Shown here: one piece after another, positions 8,490 through 17,725 of the stretch
Layout: the number at the start of each line of letters is the position of its first letter
How positions within the stretch are numbered: position 1 is the first letter of the stretch
Assembly (NCBI GenBank): GCA_020637805.1
Contig: JACKJU010000005.1
Coordinates: 124,001 to 188,000 of the forward strand
DNA from: Nitratireductor sp.
GTDB lineage: Bacteria > Pseudomonadota > Alphaproteobacteria > Rhizobiales > Rhizobiaceae
Reading direction: 5' to 3'
Length of the DNA: 64,000 nucleotides
The notes under the pieces: model-generated
The model's input: only the letters and a program-made list of their open reading frames with translations
What the model was told of the DNA's origin: nothing
Databases searched by the model: none
Position numbers and translations under genes: made by a program

Positions 8490-9527
8490 ATGAGCGATCC
8501 AATCACCAAAGAAAACGGGGCCAGCCGAAAGCTTGGCCCCTTCACCGTTTCCGAGATAGGCCTCGGATGCATGAACCTCTCACACGGATACGGTACGCGT
8601 TCCTCCGACGAGGAGGCGAGCCGTCTTCTCAACGAGGCGATCGATCTTGGCTACAGCCATCTCGATACGGCCGCACTTTACGGATTTGGCCACAACGAAC
8701 AGTTGATCGGCAGGACCATCTCGCACCGGCGCAGTGAATACACGCTGGCTTCGAAATGCGTTCTGGTCAAAGGCGAAGACGGGAAACGCGCCATTGACGG
8801 CAGGCCCGAGCGCATCAAGGCCACCTGCGAGCAGGCGCTCAAGAACCTGCAGACCGACGTGATCGACCTCTATTACCTCCACAGGCCGGACCCAAACGTT
8901 CCCGTAGAGGATAGTGCTGGTGCCGTGGGCCGTCTGGTTGAGGAAGGCAAGGTTCGCACGCTTGGACTTTCCGAAATGTCTTCCGACGACATAAGGCGGG
9001 CCAACAAGGAACACCCGGTTGCTGCGGTGCAGACGGAATATTCGCTGTGGACCAGAAACCCCGAGATCTCCGTTCTTGAGACCTGCAAGGAACTGGGGAT
9101 CACCTTCGTGGCGTTTTCGCCGGTGGCGCGCGCTTTCCTGACCGGCAAGTTCCGGGATGTCTCCAACCTGGCTGATGGCGATATCCGCAAGACGATGCCG
9201 CGTTTTCAGCCGGAGAACTTTGCCCGTAACCTGGAGCTGCTCAAGGGCTTCGAGGCACTGGCGCGGGAAGCCGGCTGTTCGATGGCGCAACTTGCCCTGG
9301 CGTGGGTTCTCAACCGGGGCGACCATATCGTCGCCATTCCGGGTACCCAAAATATCGAGCACATGCGCGAGAACTTCGGCGCAAACGGCATGCGCCTCAG
9401 CGAAGACGTGATTGCGGAAGCCGATGAGCTGATCAATCAGGGCAATGTTGTCGGCAACCGCTACAACGAAGCCGGTCAATCGGATGTCACGACAGAGAAG
9501 TTTCCCGAGGAACTCGAGAACGCCTGA
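8490..9527 (+). CDS. Aldo/keto reductase, last gene of the lig operon
   Basis: A 345-residue aldo/keto reductase of the AKR13/YajO type. The catalytic tetrad is visible: Asp and Tyr in LDTAALYGFG, Lys in LASKCVLV, His in LYYLHRPDP. A C-terminal NADPH-binding stretch is IPGTQNIEHMRENF. The start is 6 bp after ligC, so it is co-transcribed with the protocatechuate genes. Its substrate is unknown; reduction of an aromatic aldehyde (such as vanillin-type substrates) or of a toxic semialdehyde is a guess. It ends before a strong hairpin shared with pobR. Confidence 0.8.
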   Translation: MSDPITKENGASRKLGPFTVSEIGLGCMNLSHGYGTRSSDEEASRLLNEAIDLGYSHLDTAALYGFGHNEQLIGRTISHRRSEYTLASKCVLVKGEDGKRAIDGRPERIKATCEQALKNLQTDVIDLYYLHRPDPNVPVEDSAGAVGRLVEEGKVRTLGLSEMSSDDIRRANKEHPVAAVQTEYSLWTRNPEISVLETCKELGITFVAFSPVARAFLTGKFRDVSNLADGDIRKTMPRFQPENFARNLELLKGFEALAREAGCSMAQLALAWVLNRGDHIVAIPGTQNIEHMRENFGANGMRLSEDVIAEADELINQGNVVGNRYNEAGQSDVTTEKFPEELENA

Positions 9528-9637
9528 TTGGCCGGGCTGCTCTCAGGCCAGCTTCAGCGCGCCGCCTCATCAGGTTAGACCGTGTCAGTTTCAGCTGTAC
9601 ACGGGTAGTCTCAGCAAACGACTGAACTTGCTTGCGC

Positions 9638-9671
9638 ATTCAGGTTTTTCTGATCCCGTCAAAACCTGAAT
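9638..9671. terminator. Hairpin between the convergent aldo/keto reductase and pobR genes
   Basis: Perfect 11-bp inverted repeat, arm ATTCAGGTTTT, with a 12-base loop. It overlaps the last bases of pobR and lies about 110 bp after the aldo/keto reductase stop. Its position between two convergent genes suggests a bidirectional terminator, although no long T-run follows on either strand. Confidence 0.6.
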
Positions 9672-10558
9672 TGCTCTAGTGGGGCGGCGTATTTTGCTTC
9701 GGCAATCCGGTCGCGGAAACCGGCCGGAGAGTATCCGGTTGCGCGGCGGAACACGCGGCTGAAATAGGCGGGGTCGGCAAAACCCAGCGAGTAGGCAACG
9801 GTCGAAACCGGAAGGTTGGTGTAGACGAGGTGGCGGCGGGCTTCCTGAACCAGCCGTTCCTCGATCAGGCGTGTGGCCGGCTTGCCGGCAGCCTGACGCA
9901 CGATACGCGTGAGGTGGGTTGGCGTGACCGCAAGCTCGCGGGCGTAGTCACTGACAGTCCATCGGTCGGAAAAGTGCAATTCGAGCAGCTCTTCGAACCG
10001 TTCCAGTATCGGGTGGGTTTCCGCCGTTTGCGGACCGGCTCCGCTTTCGGACAATAGTCTCGCAGTAAGCCCGAAGAGGGCGCCGCAAAGCGATCTGAGG
10101 ATCTGGGCACGGGCGAATTCGCGGCCAGCATATTCGGCGAAAATGGCGTGCATCGTCTCGTTCATCGCAGTGGTTGCCGACAAGCGGCTCGGCTGTGCCA
10201 GGACTTGGTGCAACCACTCGGAATTCTCCAGCATGTGATCCAGAGCCTCGGAGGCTACAGACAGGACAAATCCGCTGGTTCCCGGTGTAAATCGAAAGCC
10301 GTGGACGGTGCCGCGCGGGATGTTGAGAAAGGTCCCGTTCGACAGTTCCAGCCGATCGCCATCGAGGTCCGCCTTGCCGGTTCCGCGCTCGACCAGAAGA
10401 AGCTGGTGCAGCCTGGAATGTCGATGCGGCTCGAATTCCCAGTCGTGCAGGAGGGAGCGTTCCTCGATCGTTTCACAATGAACGACATCGGGCAGATCGC
10501 TTGCCTCCCCGAACAGGTTGTAGTTGCGCACAGAGCGGCTGATTGCGTCGTCTTTCAT
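9659..10558 (-). CDS. pobR: AraC-family activator PobR
   Basis: A 299-residue AraC/XylS regulator. An N-terminal cupin-like sensing half (EPHRHSRLHQLLLVERG) is followed by a C-terminal double HTH (WTVSDYARELAVTPTHLTRI and VSTVAYSLGFADPAYFSRVFRRATGYSP). It is divergent from pobA, the classic arrangement for the 4-hydroxybenzoate-responsive PobR. I start at MKDDAISRS, which leaves a 97-bp divergent promoter; an ATG 12 codons upstream (10594) is also open and has AAGGTGA immediately before it. The hairpin at 9638-9671 covers the 3' end. Confidence 0.85.
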   Translation of the reverse strand: MKDDAISRSVRNYNLFGEASDLPDVVHCETIEERSLLHDWEFEPHRHSRLHQLLLVERGTGKADLDGDRLELSNGTFLNIPRGTVHGFRFTPGTSGFVLSVASEALDHMLENSEWLHQVLAQPSRLSATTAMNETMHAIFAEYAGREFARAQILRSLCGALFGLTARLLSESGAGPQTAETHPILERFEELLELHFSDRWTVSDYARELAVTPTHLTRIVRQAAGKPATRLIEERLVQEARRHLVYTNLPVSTVAYSLGFADPAYFSRVFRRATGYSPAGFRDRIAEAKYAAPLEQFRF

Positions 10559-10655
10559 GTTCGAAAAGTACCGGAAAGCGGCCAATCTGTCCATTCACCT
10601 TGACTGGTCAGAGGCGCATTATGCAGCCGAGCGGGAAGACAGGAGGAGATTTCTC

Positions 10656-11837
10656 ATGGCAAATTTCAAGACAAAGGTATGCATCATTGGCGGCGGTCCG
10701 TCCGGCCTGATGCTTTCGCAGCTTCTCGATCTCAAGGGGATCGACAACATTCTGCTCGAGAAGCACACGCGTGAATACGTGTTGAGCCGCATTCGGGCGG
10801 GCGTCCTCGAGCATGGATTTGCCGAGTTGATGCGCGAAGCCAAGTGCGGTGAGCGCATGGACCGCGAAGGCGAAATCCACGAGGGCTTTTTCATTGCCGA
10901 CAATGGCAACATGCGCCGCATTGACCTTTCCGGTCACACGGGCGGCAACTCCGTGGTTGTCTACGGCCAGACCGAACTTACCCGTGATCTCTACGATGCC
11001 CGCGCTGCCATGGACGGCACGGTCATTCACGAGGCGGAAAATGCCGCGCTTCACGACATCACTTCCGACAAGCCCGTGGTGACCTACTCCAAGGATGGCG
11101 AGGAACATCGCATCGAATGTGATTTCATCATCGGGGCAGACGGCTTCCACGGCGTCAGCCGCAAGTCGATCCCGGTCGACAAGATCCGCGAATACGAAAA
11201 ACTCTATCCGATGGGCTGGCTTGGCATTCTTTCCGAGACCAAACCGGTTTCTCCCGAACTGATCTATGCACGTCATGAGCGCGGCTTTGCGCTGTGTTCG
11301 CTGCGTTCGCAGGTTCTGAGCCGCTATTACATCCAGGTTCCGCTTACCGACACGGTGGAAGACTGGACCGACGAAGCCTTCTGGCAGGAATTGCACCGGC
11401 GCCTTCCAGGTGACGTGGCAGGGCGTATGGAAACTGGCCCGTCAATCGAGAAGTCGATTGCGCCGCTACGTTCCTTCGTTGCCGAGCCGATGCGCTACGG
11501 CAACCTGTTCCTGGCTGGCGATGCGGCTCATATCGTGCCTCCGACCGGAGCGCGGGGTCTCAACAGTGCGGCCTCAGACATCTACTATCTGTACCACGCG
11601 ATGATGGATCACTATCTCAAGGGTGACAGTTCGGGCCTCGACAAGTATTCCGAAACGGCGCTGGCCAGGATCTGGAAGGCACAGCGCTTCTCGTGGTGGA
11701 TGACGACCCTCCTGCATACCTTCCCGGACATGCCCGAGTATGACCGCCGCCTGCAGGAAACCGAGCTTGAATACCTGTTTTCATCGGAAGCGGCACAGAC
11801 TTCGCTGGCTGAAAACTATGTCGGGCTGCCATTCTGA
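10656..11837 (+). CDS. pobA: 4-hydroxybenzoate 3-monooxygenase
   Basis: A 393-residue class A flavoprotein hydroxylase (usual length 394). It converts 4-hydroxybenzoate, NADPH and O2 to protocatechuate, feeding the LigAB pathway next door. The FAD-binding GxGxxG loop is CIIGGGPSGLML (residues 9-20), the DG motif is IIGADGFHGVSR, and the second FAD motif is GDAAHIVPPTGARGLNSA. The start ATG at 10656 follows AGGAGGAG; an upstream in-frame extension would run into pobR and is rejected. A terminator hairpin follows at 11861. Confidence 0.95.
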   Translation: MANFKTKVCIIGGGPSGLMLSQLLDLKGIDNILLEKHTREYVLSRIRAGVLEHGFAELMREAKCGERMDREGEIHEGFFIADNGNMRRIDLSGHTGGNSVVVYGQTELTRDLYDARAAMDGTVIHEAENAALHDITSDKPVVTYSKDGEEHRIECDFIIGADGFHGVSRKSIPVDKIREYEKLYPMGWLGILSETKPVSPELIYARHERGFALCSLRSQVLSRYYIQVPLTDTVEDWTDEAFWQELHRRLPGDVAGRMETGPSIEKSIAPLRSFVAEPMRYGNLFLAGDAAHIVPPTGARGLNSAASDIYYLYHAMMDHYLKGDSSGLDKYSETALARIWKAQRFSWWMTTLLHTFPDMPEYDRRLQETELEYLFSSEAAQTSLAENYVGLPF

Positions 11838-11860
11838 CAGTTCGATCAAGACGAGAATTT

Positions 11861-11889
11861 CAAGGGGCTGGCAGGTTGCCGGCCCCTTG
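11861..11889 (+). terminator. Terminator hairpin after pobA
   Basis: 12-bp stem with one G-U pair, arms CAAGGGGCTGGC and GCCGGCCCCTTG, with a 5-base loop, 23 bp after the pobA stop. The T-run behind it is weak (AGCGTTTGG). Confidence 0.65.
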
Positions 11890-11963
11890 AGCGTTTGGAC
11901 CAGCGTCAAACCGCAAGGGCAATTTCCCGGAACCTTCCACAGGGCGGAATTTCCCCCTTGTAT

Positions 11964-11983
11964 ATATGTGCGAATGTTTATAT
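11964..11983. promoter_or_regulatory. ModE-box-like dyad before the RND pump genes
   Basis: ATATGT-N8-TTATAT, 33 bp before the adaptor start. The same 6-8-6 geometry is seen before modA (twice), the DUF4202 gene and the SulP-soe operon. The stretch GAATG(T/C)TTATAT is shared with the box at 44713. The position, close to where a promoter must lie, suggests repression. Confidence 0.55.
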
Positions 11984-12016
11984 ATCAGCGATCGTGAATA
12001 TACGAATGGAGATCCC

Positions 12017-12997
12017 ATGCGCGCGACATTGCTGCTTCTTTCGACGCTTTTGCTTGCCGGCCCTGCCGCTGGTGAAAATCTGAAGGTGGAACCGCAGAAA
12101 CTCACCGAATGGAAGGCCGTCTATGGCCAGATCGAGACGAAGGACCGGGTTCCGGCGCGCGCCCGCATAGGCGGGACGATTGTCGAGCTGCAGGTCACGG
12201 AGGGTGACGAAGTCAAGGGCGGGCAGCAGATTGCACTCGTCAAGGACAGCAAGCTCGACTTCCAGATTACATCACTGGATGCACAACTTCGGGCCGCCAA
12301 TGCAAGGCTGGAGACCGCGAAGTCCGATCTGGAACGCGGCAAGGAACTGCTGGCGCGCAAGGTGATCACCGGTCAGCGCATCGAGCAGCTTGAAACTGCG
12401 GTGGATGTCATCAACGGCGAAATCGCCAGCCTGCAGTCGCAGCGCCAGATCGTGGAGCGCCAGATCGAGGAGGGGGCAGTGCTGTCTCCAGATGACGGCG
12501 TGGTTCTGTCGGTTCCCGTTTCGGCGGGGTCGGTTGTCGGTGCCGGGGAGTCGATTGCCGTCATTGGCGGTGGCGGTGCCTTTCTGCGCCTTTCCGTTCC
12601 GGAGCGGCATACCGCGGACCTGAAGGAAGGCGATGAAATCGAGATCGGCACTTCAGGCAATGCCCTGCAGGGCAAGCTGGTGAAACTCTATCCGCTTGTC
12701 GAGGGGGGAAGATTGCAGGCAGACGTCGAGGTCGACGGCCTGGACGCACGCTATGTCGGCCGCCGGGTGCCGGTACGACTGCCGGTGGGCGAACGCGAAG
12801 CCTTGCTGGTGCCGGAAACGGCTCTCCGCCAGAATGGTGGGCTTGATTATGTCACCGTTGCCGAGAGCGACGGTGAAGTGCAGCGGATCGTCGTGCCGGG
12901 TGAGACGGTCAAGCGCGATGGCAGCGAATGGCGCGAAATCCTGACCGGCCTTTCGGTGGGCGATGTTGTCGTGACAAATGCCGGGGACGCGAACTGA
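12017..12997 (+). CDS. RND efflux periplasmic adaptor (membrane fusion protein)
   Basis: A 326-residue HlyD/RND-type adaptor. The start MRATLLLLSTLLLAGPAAG is a signal peptide. Lipoyl half-motifs are in GGTIVELQVTEGDEVKGGQQ and ILS/SPDDGVVLSVPVSAGSVVG. A coiled-coil hairpin lies between them (residues about 85-150, rich in LETAKSDLERGKELL-type heptads), and a beta-barrel follows. It would link the inner-membrane pump to an outer-membrane channel; no channel gene is nearby. The gene's stop overlaps the pump ATG by one base. An AT-rich ModE-like dyad lies in the promoter. Substrate unknown. Confidence 0.85.
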   Translation: MRATLLLLSTLLLAGPAAGENLKVEPQKLTEWKAVYGQIETKDRVPARARIGGTIVELQVTEGDEVKGGQQIALVKDSKLDFQITSLDAQLRAANARLETAKSDLERGKELLARKVITGQRIEQLETAVDVINGEIASLQSQRQIVERQIEEGAVLSPDDGVVLSVPVSAGSVVGAGESIAVIGGGGAFLRLSVPERHTADLKEGDEIEIGTSGNALQGKLVKLYPLVEGGRLQADVEVDGLDARYVGRRVPVRLPVGEREALLVPETALRQNGGLDYVTVAESDGEVQRIVVPGETVKRDGSEWREILTGLSVGDVVVTNAGDAN

Positions 12998-15900
12998 TGA
13001 GCGTGGAAAAGAAGAAGCACGGTCTTGGTCTCGCCGGCGGATTGACCGGCGCCTTCATCAAGTCGCCGCTGACGCCGCTGATCCTGCTGGCTTCGCTGGC
13101 CGTTGGCCTGATCGCGCTGATCAGCCTGCCGCGAGAGGAAGAGCCGCAGATTTCGGTACCGCTCGTGGATATTCACGTGCAGGCGGACGGCCTGAAGGCG
13201 GAAGATGCCGTCAAACTGGTGACGGAGCCGCTGGAGACCATCGTCAAGGGCATCGACCAGGTGGAGCATGTCTATTCCGACACGCGGGACGACCGCGTGA
13301 TGGTGACTGCCCGCTTCGATGTGGGCGTATCTGCCGACTCGGCGATCCTGCGCGTCCGCGACAAGATACTGGCCAACCTGGACCGGATACCGGTCGGCAT
13401 CCCGCAGCCGCTGGTGGTTGGCCGGGGCATCAACGATGTTGCCATCGTTTCACTGACATTTTCACCGGCTGACGGGGTAGCGAATGTCTCGGCTTCCGAC
13501 CTGACGCGGCTGGCCCGTGAAGTGGAAATACGCCTGTCCCGGATCGAGAATGTGGGCCTCACATACCTGATTGGCGCCAAGGATGAGGAACTGCGCATTG
13601 CGCCCAATCCCGAAAAGCTGGCGCTCTATGGCATCACGCTGCAGCAGCTTGCCGGCAAGGTGAAGGGCGCCAATACTTCCGCCCCGGCAGGAACGGTTCG
13701 CGAAGATGGCGAACAGCTGGCACTCGTGATCGGCGGAACGCTTTCGACACCGGAAGAGATCGGCAATCTGGAACTGACCGCGCGCGACGGGCGCACTGTC
13801 TATGTCCGTGACGTGGCAGATGTCTATTTCAAAACCGATCCGGGCGAGGACTATGTTGCCACGCTGAAACGCGATGCAAACGGCAACACGATCCGCAAGT
13901 CTGCCGTAACCCTGGCGCTTGCAAAGCGCGCAGGTGCCAATGCTGTTACCGTTGCAGACGAGGTGCTTCACCGCCTTCACGAAATGGAAGGGCAGCTCAT
14001 CCCCGACACCGTTTCGGTGGAAGTGACGCGTGACTATGGCGAGACGGCCAATGAGAAGGCCAACGAGCTTCTCTTCCATCTCGGCCTTGCGACGATCTCG
14101 ATCGTGGCGCTGGTGCTGTTTTCGATTGGCTGGCGCGAGGCGATCGTGGTGGCCATCGTCATCCCGGTCACCATCCTGCTCACGCTGTTTGCCGCCTACA
14201 TCATGGGCTATACGCTGAACCGCGTCTCGCTGTTCGCGCTGATCTTCTCGATCGGTATTCTTGTCGACGATGCAATCGTCGTGATCGAGAACATCGCCCG
14301 CCACTGGGGCATGAAGCGGCCCGGGCGCACGCGCGCCCAGGCGGCAATCGAAGCCGTGGCAGAAGTTGGCAACCCGACCATCGTGGCGACGCTGACCGTT
14401 GTCGTGGCACTACTGCCGATGTTGTTCGTGTCAGGGCTGATGGGGCCATATATGAGCCCGATCCCGGCAAACGCCTCGGCCGCGATGATCTTCTCCTTCT
14501 TTGTTGCGGTGATGATCACGCCCTGGCTGATGATGAAAGTGGCTGGCCGCGCCGAGCTGCACCATGATGGCGAGGGGCATGGTTTTCCGGGTGGCCGGTT
14601 GGGAAGGCTTTATGCACGGATTGCAAGACCGATCCTGCGGACCAAGTCCGGCAGCCTCGTGTTTCTCGTGATCGTGGCCGTCGCATCCTTCGGTTCGCTG
14701 GGGCTGCTGTTCACCAAGGACGTGACCGTCAAGCTGCTGCCGTTCGACAACAAGTCGGAACTCTCCATCGTTGTGGACATGCCGGAAGGTTCGGCAGTCG
14801 AAGCAACGGAGGCAGTGGTGCAGCGCGCTGCACGCGTGGCATTGGAATTGCCCGAGGTCGTGACCGCCCAGACCTACTCGGCAACTGCTTCGCCGTTCAA
14901 TTTCAACGGACTGGTACGCCACTACTACCTGCGCCAGTTACCGGAGCAGGGCGATGTCCAGCTCAACCTGAAGAACAAGGCCGAACGCTCCCGCACGAGC
15001 CATGAAATCGCGCTCGAACTGCGCGAACGGATAAACGAGCTTGGGCTCGACAAGCGGATCAACGTGAAGGTCGTTGAGCCGCCCCCGGGACCCCCGGTGA
15101 TTTCGACGCTGCTGGCGGAAATCTATGGGCCCGACCCGGCAACCCGCCGCGAGGTTGCCCAGAAGGTGCGTGCCGCGTTCGAGGAAGTTCCGTTCATTGT
15201 GGATGTGGACGACAGCTATGGCGAGCAGCCGCGCAAGCTGCGCGCCAGGCTGAAACCGTCCGACATGGATTTCTACAAGGTGCAGGAATCCGACGCACTC
15301 GAAACCCTTCGGCTTCTGAACGGTTCGACCACTGTTGGCTATTCGCATCGCGGTGAGGGCCGTCCGCCGATTGCCATTGTCATGGCACGTGACAAGGCGG
15401 ACCGCGTGATGGACGAGCGGGCGCTTGCGACCCCGGTTCCAGCGAACAGCCTGCCGGGAGCCAACGGTGTGGTGGAAATTGGCGATGTGTTCGAGATCGA
15501 TCGCGAGGAAAGGGCGTCCTACCCGGTATTCCGTCACAATGGTTATGACGCGATCATGGTGACCGGCGAACTGGCAGGAGCGTTTGAAGCTCCGCTCTAC
15601 GGGATGCTGGCGGTTGCCGAGAAGATCGACCAGATGGACTGGCCGGAAGGCATGAAACCCGAGATCAGCCTGCATGGACAACCTCTGACGACCAGCAAGC
15701 CGGTCCTGCTGTGGGACGGCGAATGGGAAGTAACCTGGGTGACCTTCCGGGACATGGGCGCGGCCTTCGGCGTGGCGCTGCTTGGCATCTACATTCTGGT
15801 GGTTGCGCAATTCGGCTCGTTCAAGCTGCCGCTGGTGATCCTGACACCGGTGCCATTGACATTCCTCGGCATCATGATCGGACACTGGCTGTTCGATGCC

Positions 15901-16218
15901 CCGTTCTCGGCCACGTCGATGATCGGCTTCATCGCGCTTGCGGGCATCATTGTCCGAAACTCGATCCTGCTGGTCGACTTCGTGCGCCACGGCGTTCCCG
16001 AGGGCGAAAAGGTTACGGTAGACATTCTGTTGGAGGCCGGCGCGACCCGTTTCAAACCGATCCTACTGACGGCAATTGCCGCCATGATCGGTGCTGCGGT
16101 CATTCTTGCCGACCCGATCTTCCAGGGGCTTGCGATCTCGCTATTGTTCGGCCTGTTGTCATCGACCGCGCTGACGGTTCTGGTGATCCCGGCGATCTAC
16201 CGGATCCTGAAGACCTGA
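12997..16218 (+). CDS. RND-family efflux pump, inner-membrane transporter
   Basis: A 1073-residue AcrB/MMPL-superfamily transporter with the usual 12 membrane segments and two large periplasmic domains. The transmembrane helix 4 motif with acidic residues is FALIFSIGILVDDAIVVIENIA, which carries the paired Asp of the proton relay. Helix 10-11 carry GFIALAGIIVRNSILLVDFV, the second-half equivalent. The N-terminus SPLTPLILLASLAVGLIALISLPREEEPQISVPLVDI is typical of HAE-type pumps that lie outside the classical AcrB group. It is translationally coupled to its adaptor. It ends 9 bp before the convergent BKACE gene. Cargo not predictable. Confidence 0.88.
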   Translation: MSVEKKKHGLGLAGGLTGAFIKSPLTPLILLASLAVGLIALISLPREEEPQISVPLVDIHVQADGLKAEDAVKLVTEPLETIVKGIDQVEHVYSDTRDDRVMVTARFDVGVSADSAILRVRDKILANLDRIPVGIPQPLVVGRGINDVAIVSLTFSPADGVANVSASDLTRLAREVEIRLSRIENVGLTYLIGAKDEELRIAPNPEKLALYGITLQQLAGKVKGANTSAPAGTVREDGEQLALVIGGTLSTPEEIGNLELTARDGRTVYVRDVADVYFKTDPGEDYVATLKRDANGNTIRKSAVTLALAKRAGANAVTVADEVLHRLHEMEGQLIPDTVSVEVTRDYGETANEKANELLFHLGLATISIVALVLFSIGWREAIVVAIVIPVTILLTLFAAYIMGYTLNRVSLFALIFSIGILVDDAIVVIENIARHWGMKRPGRTRAQAAIEAVAEVGNPTIVATLTVVVALLPMLFVSGLMGPYMSPIPANASAAMIFSFFVAVMITPWLMMKVAGRAELHHDGEGHGFPGGRLGRLYARIARPILRTKSGSLVFLVIVAVASFGSLGLLFTKDVTVKLLPFDNKSELSIVVDMPEGSAVEATEAVVQRAARVALELPEVVTAQTYSATASPFNFNGLVRHYYLRQLPEQGDVQLNLKNKAERSRTSHEIALELRERINELGLDKRINVKVVEPPPGPPVISTLLAEIYGPDPATRREVAQKVRAAFEEVPFIVDVDDSYGEQPRKLRARLKPSDMDFYKVQESDALETLRLLNGSTTVGYSHRGEGRPPIAIVMARDKADRVMDERALATPVPANSLPGANGVVEIGDVFEIDREERASYPVFRHNGYDAIMVTGELAGAFEAPLYGMLAVAEKIDQMDWPEGMKPEISLHGQPLTTSKPVLLWDGEWEVTWVTFRDMGAAFGVALLGIYILVVAQFGSFKLPLVILTPVPLTFLGIMIGHWLFDAPFSATSMIGFIALAGIIVRNSILLVDFVRHGVPEGEKVTVDILLEAGATRFKPILLTAIAAMIGAAVILADPIFQGLAISLLFGLLSSTALTVLVIPAIYRILKT

Positions 16219-16227
16219 GTAGTCTGG

Positions 16228-17106
16228 TCAGACGGCTGAAATGCCGAGCATTTCACGCGCTTCGGCAGGGCTGGCAACGGCCCTGCCTGCTTGTTTCGCA
16301 AAAGCCGCAAGGGCTTCCATCAACTGGCCGTTGGACCGCGTCTTCGATCCATCAGGCAGGTAGAAGGTGTCTTCGACACCGGTTCTGAGCATGCCGCCAA
16401 GTTCGGCCGCGCGCTGGTGGACGGGCCAGATTTCCTCGCGTCCGATCAGTGTTGCCTGCCATCTGGCACCCGGAACAAGCCAGGGCAGCATGAGTTCGAG
16501 GAGACCAGCACTGACCGGCATGCCGGAAGCCACGCCCATCACCAGATTGTACTGAACGTATTTGCCGGACATATCGCGGGTCATGCCGTTTCTCACATAC
16601 AATTCGACAGAGCGTACAATGCCGGTATCGAAGCATTCGAATTCGGGAAGGGTGCCGGTCTCCCGCATGACGTCGAGAAAATCCTCGATCTTCTGCGGCG
16701 TGTTGTCGAACAGCATGGGTGGCCATGCCCATTCGCCATCGGCCCTGAGTTTCAGGTAATTCAGCGATCCGCCATTGCAGGCGGCGATATCGGGCTTGGT
16801 GGCCCGGATAACGTCGAGCGGCCCCTGATAGTCGGGACCGGGAACGCCGGTAGTCGAATTGATCATGATGCCGGGGCAGGCGTCACGGATGGCCTCGATG
16901 ATATCGCGTGCGACTGCAGGATTCCAGCTTGGCAGGTGACCCTTTCCGGGTTCCTGCCGCCGGTAATGGACATGAATGATGGATGCTCCCGCGTCACAGG
17001 CTTCGCGCGCGGAGTGTGCGCACTGCTCGGGCGTCACCGGTACGGGATGCCTCTGCGGATCTGTCAGAACGCCGTTGAGGGCACAGGTCAGTATGGCCTT
17101 TTCCAT
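16228..17106 (-). CDS. Beta-keto acid cleavage enzyme family protein (BKACE, DUF849)
   Basis: A 292-residue TIM-barrel protein of the BKACE family, which condenses a beta-keto acid with acetyl-CoA and splits it into a CoA ester and acetoacetate (Zn-dependent). The start EKAILTCALNGVLTDPQRHP and the element ASIIHVHYRRQEPGKGH (metal histidines HVH) are family marks, as is PDIAACNGGSLNY. The specificity cannot be read. It is 10 bp downstream of a MarR gene on the same strand and close to a betaine-type ABC importer, so a betaine- or carnitine-derived keto acid (dehydrocarnitine) is one option. Confidence 0.82.
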   Translation of the reverse strand: MEKAILTCALNGVLTDPQRHPVPVTPEQCAHSAREACDAGASIIHVHYRRQEPGKGHLPSWNPAVARDIIEAIRDACPGIMINSTTGVPGPDYQGPLDVIRATKPDIAACNGGSLNYLKLRADGEWAWPPMLFDNTPQKIEDFLDVMRETGTLPEFECFDTGIVRSVELYVRNGMTRDMSGKYVQYNLVMGVASGMPVSAGLLELMLPWLVPGARWQATLIGREEIWPVHQRAAELGGMLRTGVEDTFYLPDGSKTRSNGQLMEALAAFAKQAGRAVASPAEAREMLGISAV

Positions 17107-17116
17107 TTTGCCTTGC

Positions 17117-17602
17117 TCAATCGCCGGAAACCGGGGTCCGGTCTATGTCGCCTGCGTCGATGATAGGTGTGGAAGCGATACCGCTGGCGTCAAGCATGTC
17201 GACGACACGCTCAAGGGCAGCCACCACCATGGCCTGTTCCCAACTCGGCAGATTCGCGAAGCGGCTGGTGAAGAGATCGTCCAGGGCATCCGGCGCCCGC
17301 GATACGGCAGCCAATCCGGCGGTTGTGACAACGACTTCCATACGGCGGCGGTCTTCCGTTGAGCGATGCCGTTCGACAAGCCCACGTGCTTCCAGCCGGT
17401 CGAGCACCGCAGTCATGGTTGCCTGGGTCAGGCCGGTCATCTCGGCGATCTGCTTGGGTGAGGCAGCCCTTGTCCGGGAGATGTCCAGAACGCGCAATTG
17501 TACGGGTGTCAGCCCGCTTTCGCGCGCCAGCTTCCGGGCGTGAAGCTCCGCTGCGCGAATGATGCGCCTGAGTGCGAGAAGGGTGTCATCCGATCGTGTC
17601 AT
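17117..17602 (-). CDS. MarR-family transcriptional regulator
   Basis: A 161-residue winged-helix regulator. The recognition region is SPKQIAEMTGLTQATMTAVLDRLEARGLVER with the wing STEDRRRMEVVVT, the standard MarR pattern. The N-terminal helix (ALRRIIRAAELHARKLARES) and C-terminal helices would form the dimer interface. It is the first gene of a two-gene operon with the BKACE gene. A 17-bp operator candidate lies 32 bp upstream of the start. The signal is probably the BKACE substrate or its precursor; this is inferred. Confidence 0.87.
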   Translation of the reverse strand: MTRSDDTLLALRRIIRAAELHARKLARESGLTPVQLRVLDISRTRAASPKQIAEMTGLTQATMTAVLDRLEARGLVERHRSTEDRRRMEVVVTTAGLAAVSRAPDALDDLFTSRFANLPSWEQAMVVAALERVVDMLDASGIASTPIIDAGDIDRTPVSGD

Positions 17603-17633
17603 TCTTCATCGATTTCCGCATTTTCCCTCACAT

Positions 17634-17650
17634 TTGACAATGCTTGGCAA
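17634..17650. promoter_or_regulatory. Candidate MarR operator
   Basis: TTGACAA-TGC-TTGGCAA: two copies of the self-complementary unit TTGNCAA separated by 3 bp, 32 bp upstream of the marR start. This is the kind of site MarR dimers bind for autoregulation. Confidence 0.5.
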
Positions 17651-17703
17651 TTTGCAAGCGGATTCCATATTTGCCCGGGAAATCATTCGCCATACGAAGC
17701 AAA

Positions 17704-17725
17704 AATTGACTGAAACCCGTCAATT
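17704..17725. promoter_or_regulatory. Inverted repeat in the importer promoter region
   Basis: AATTGAC-N8-GTCAATT, a perfect 7-bp dyad about 255 bp before the importer start and 100 bp from marR. A binding site for the MarR protein or another dimeric regulator is possible. Confidence 0.35.
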
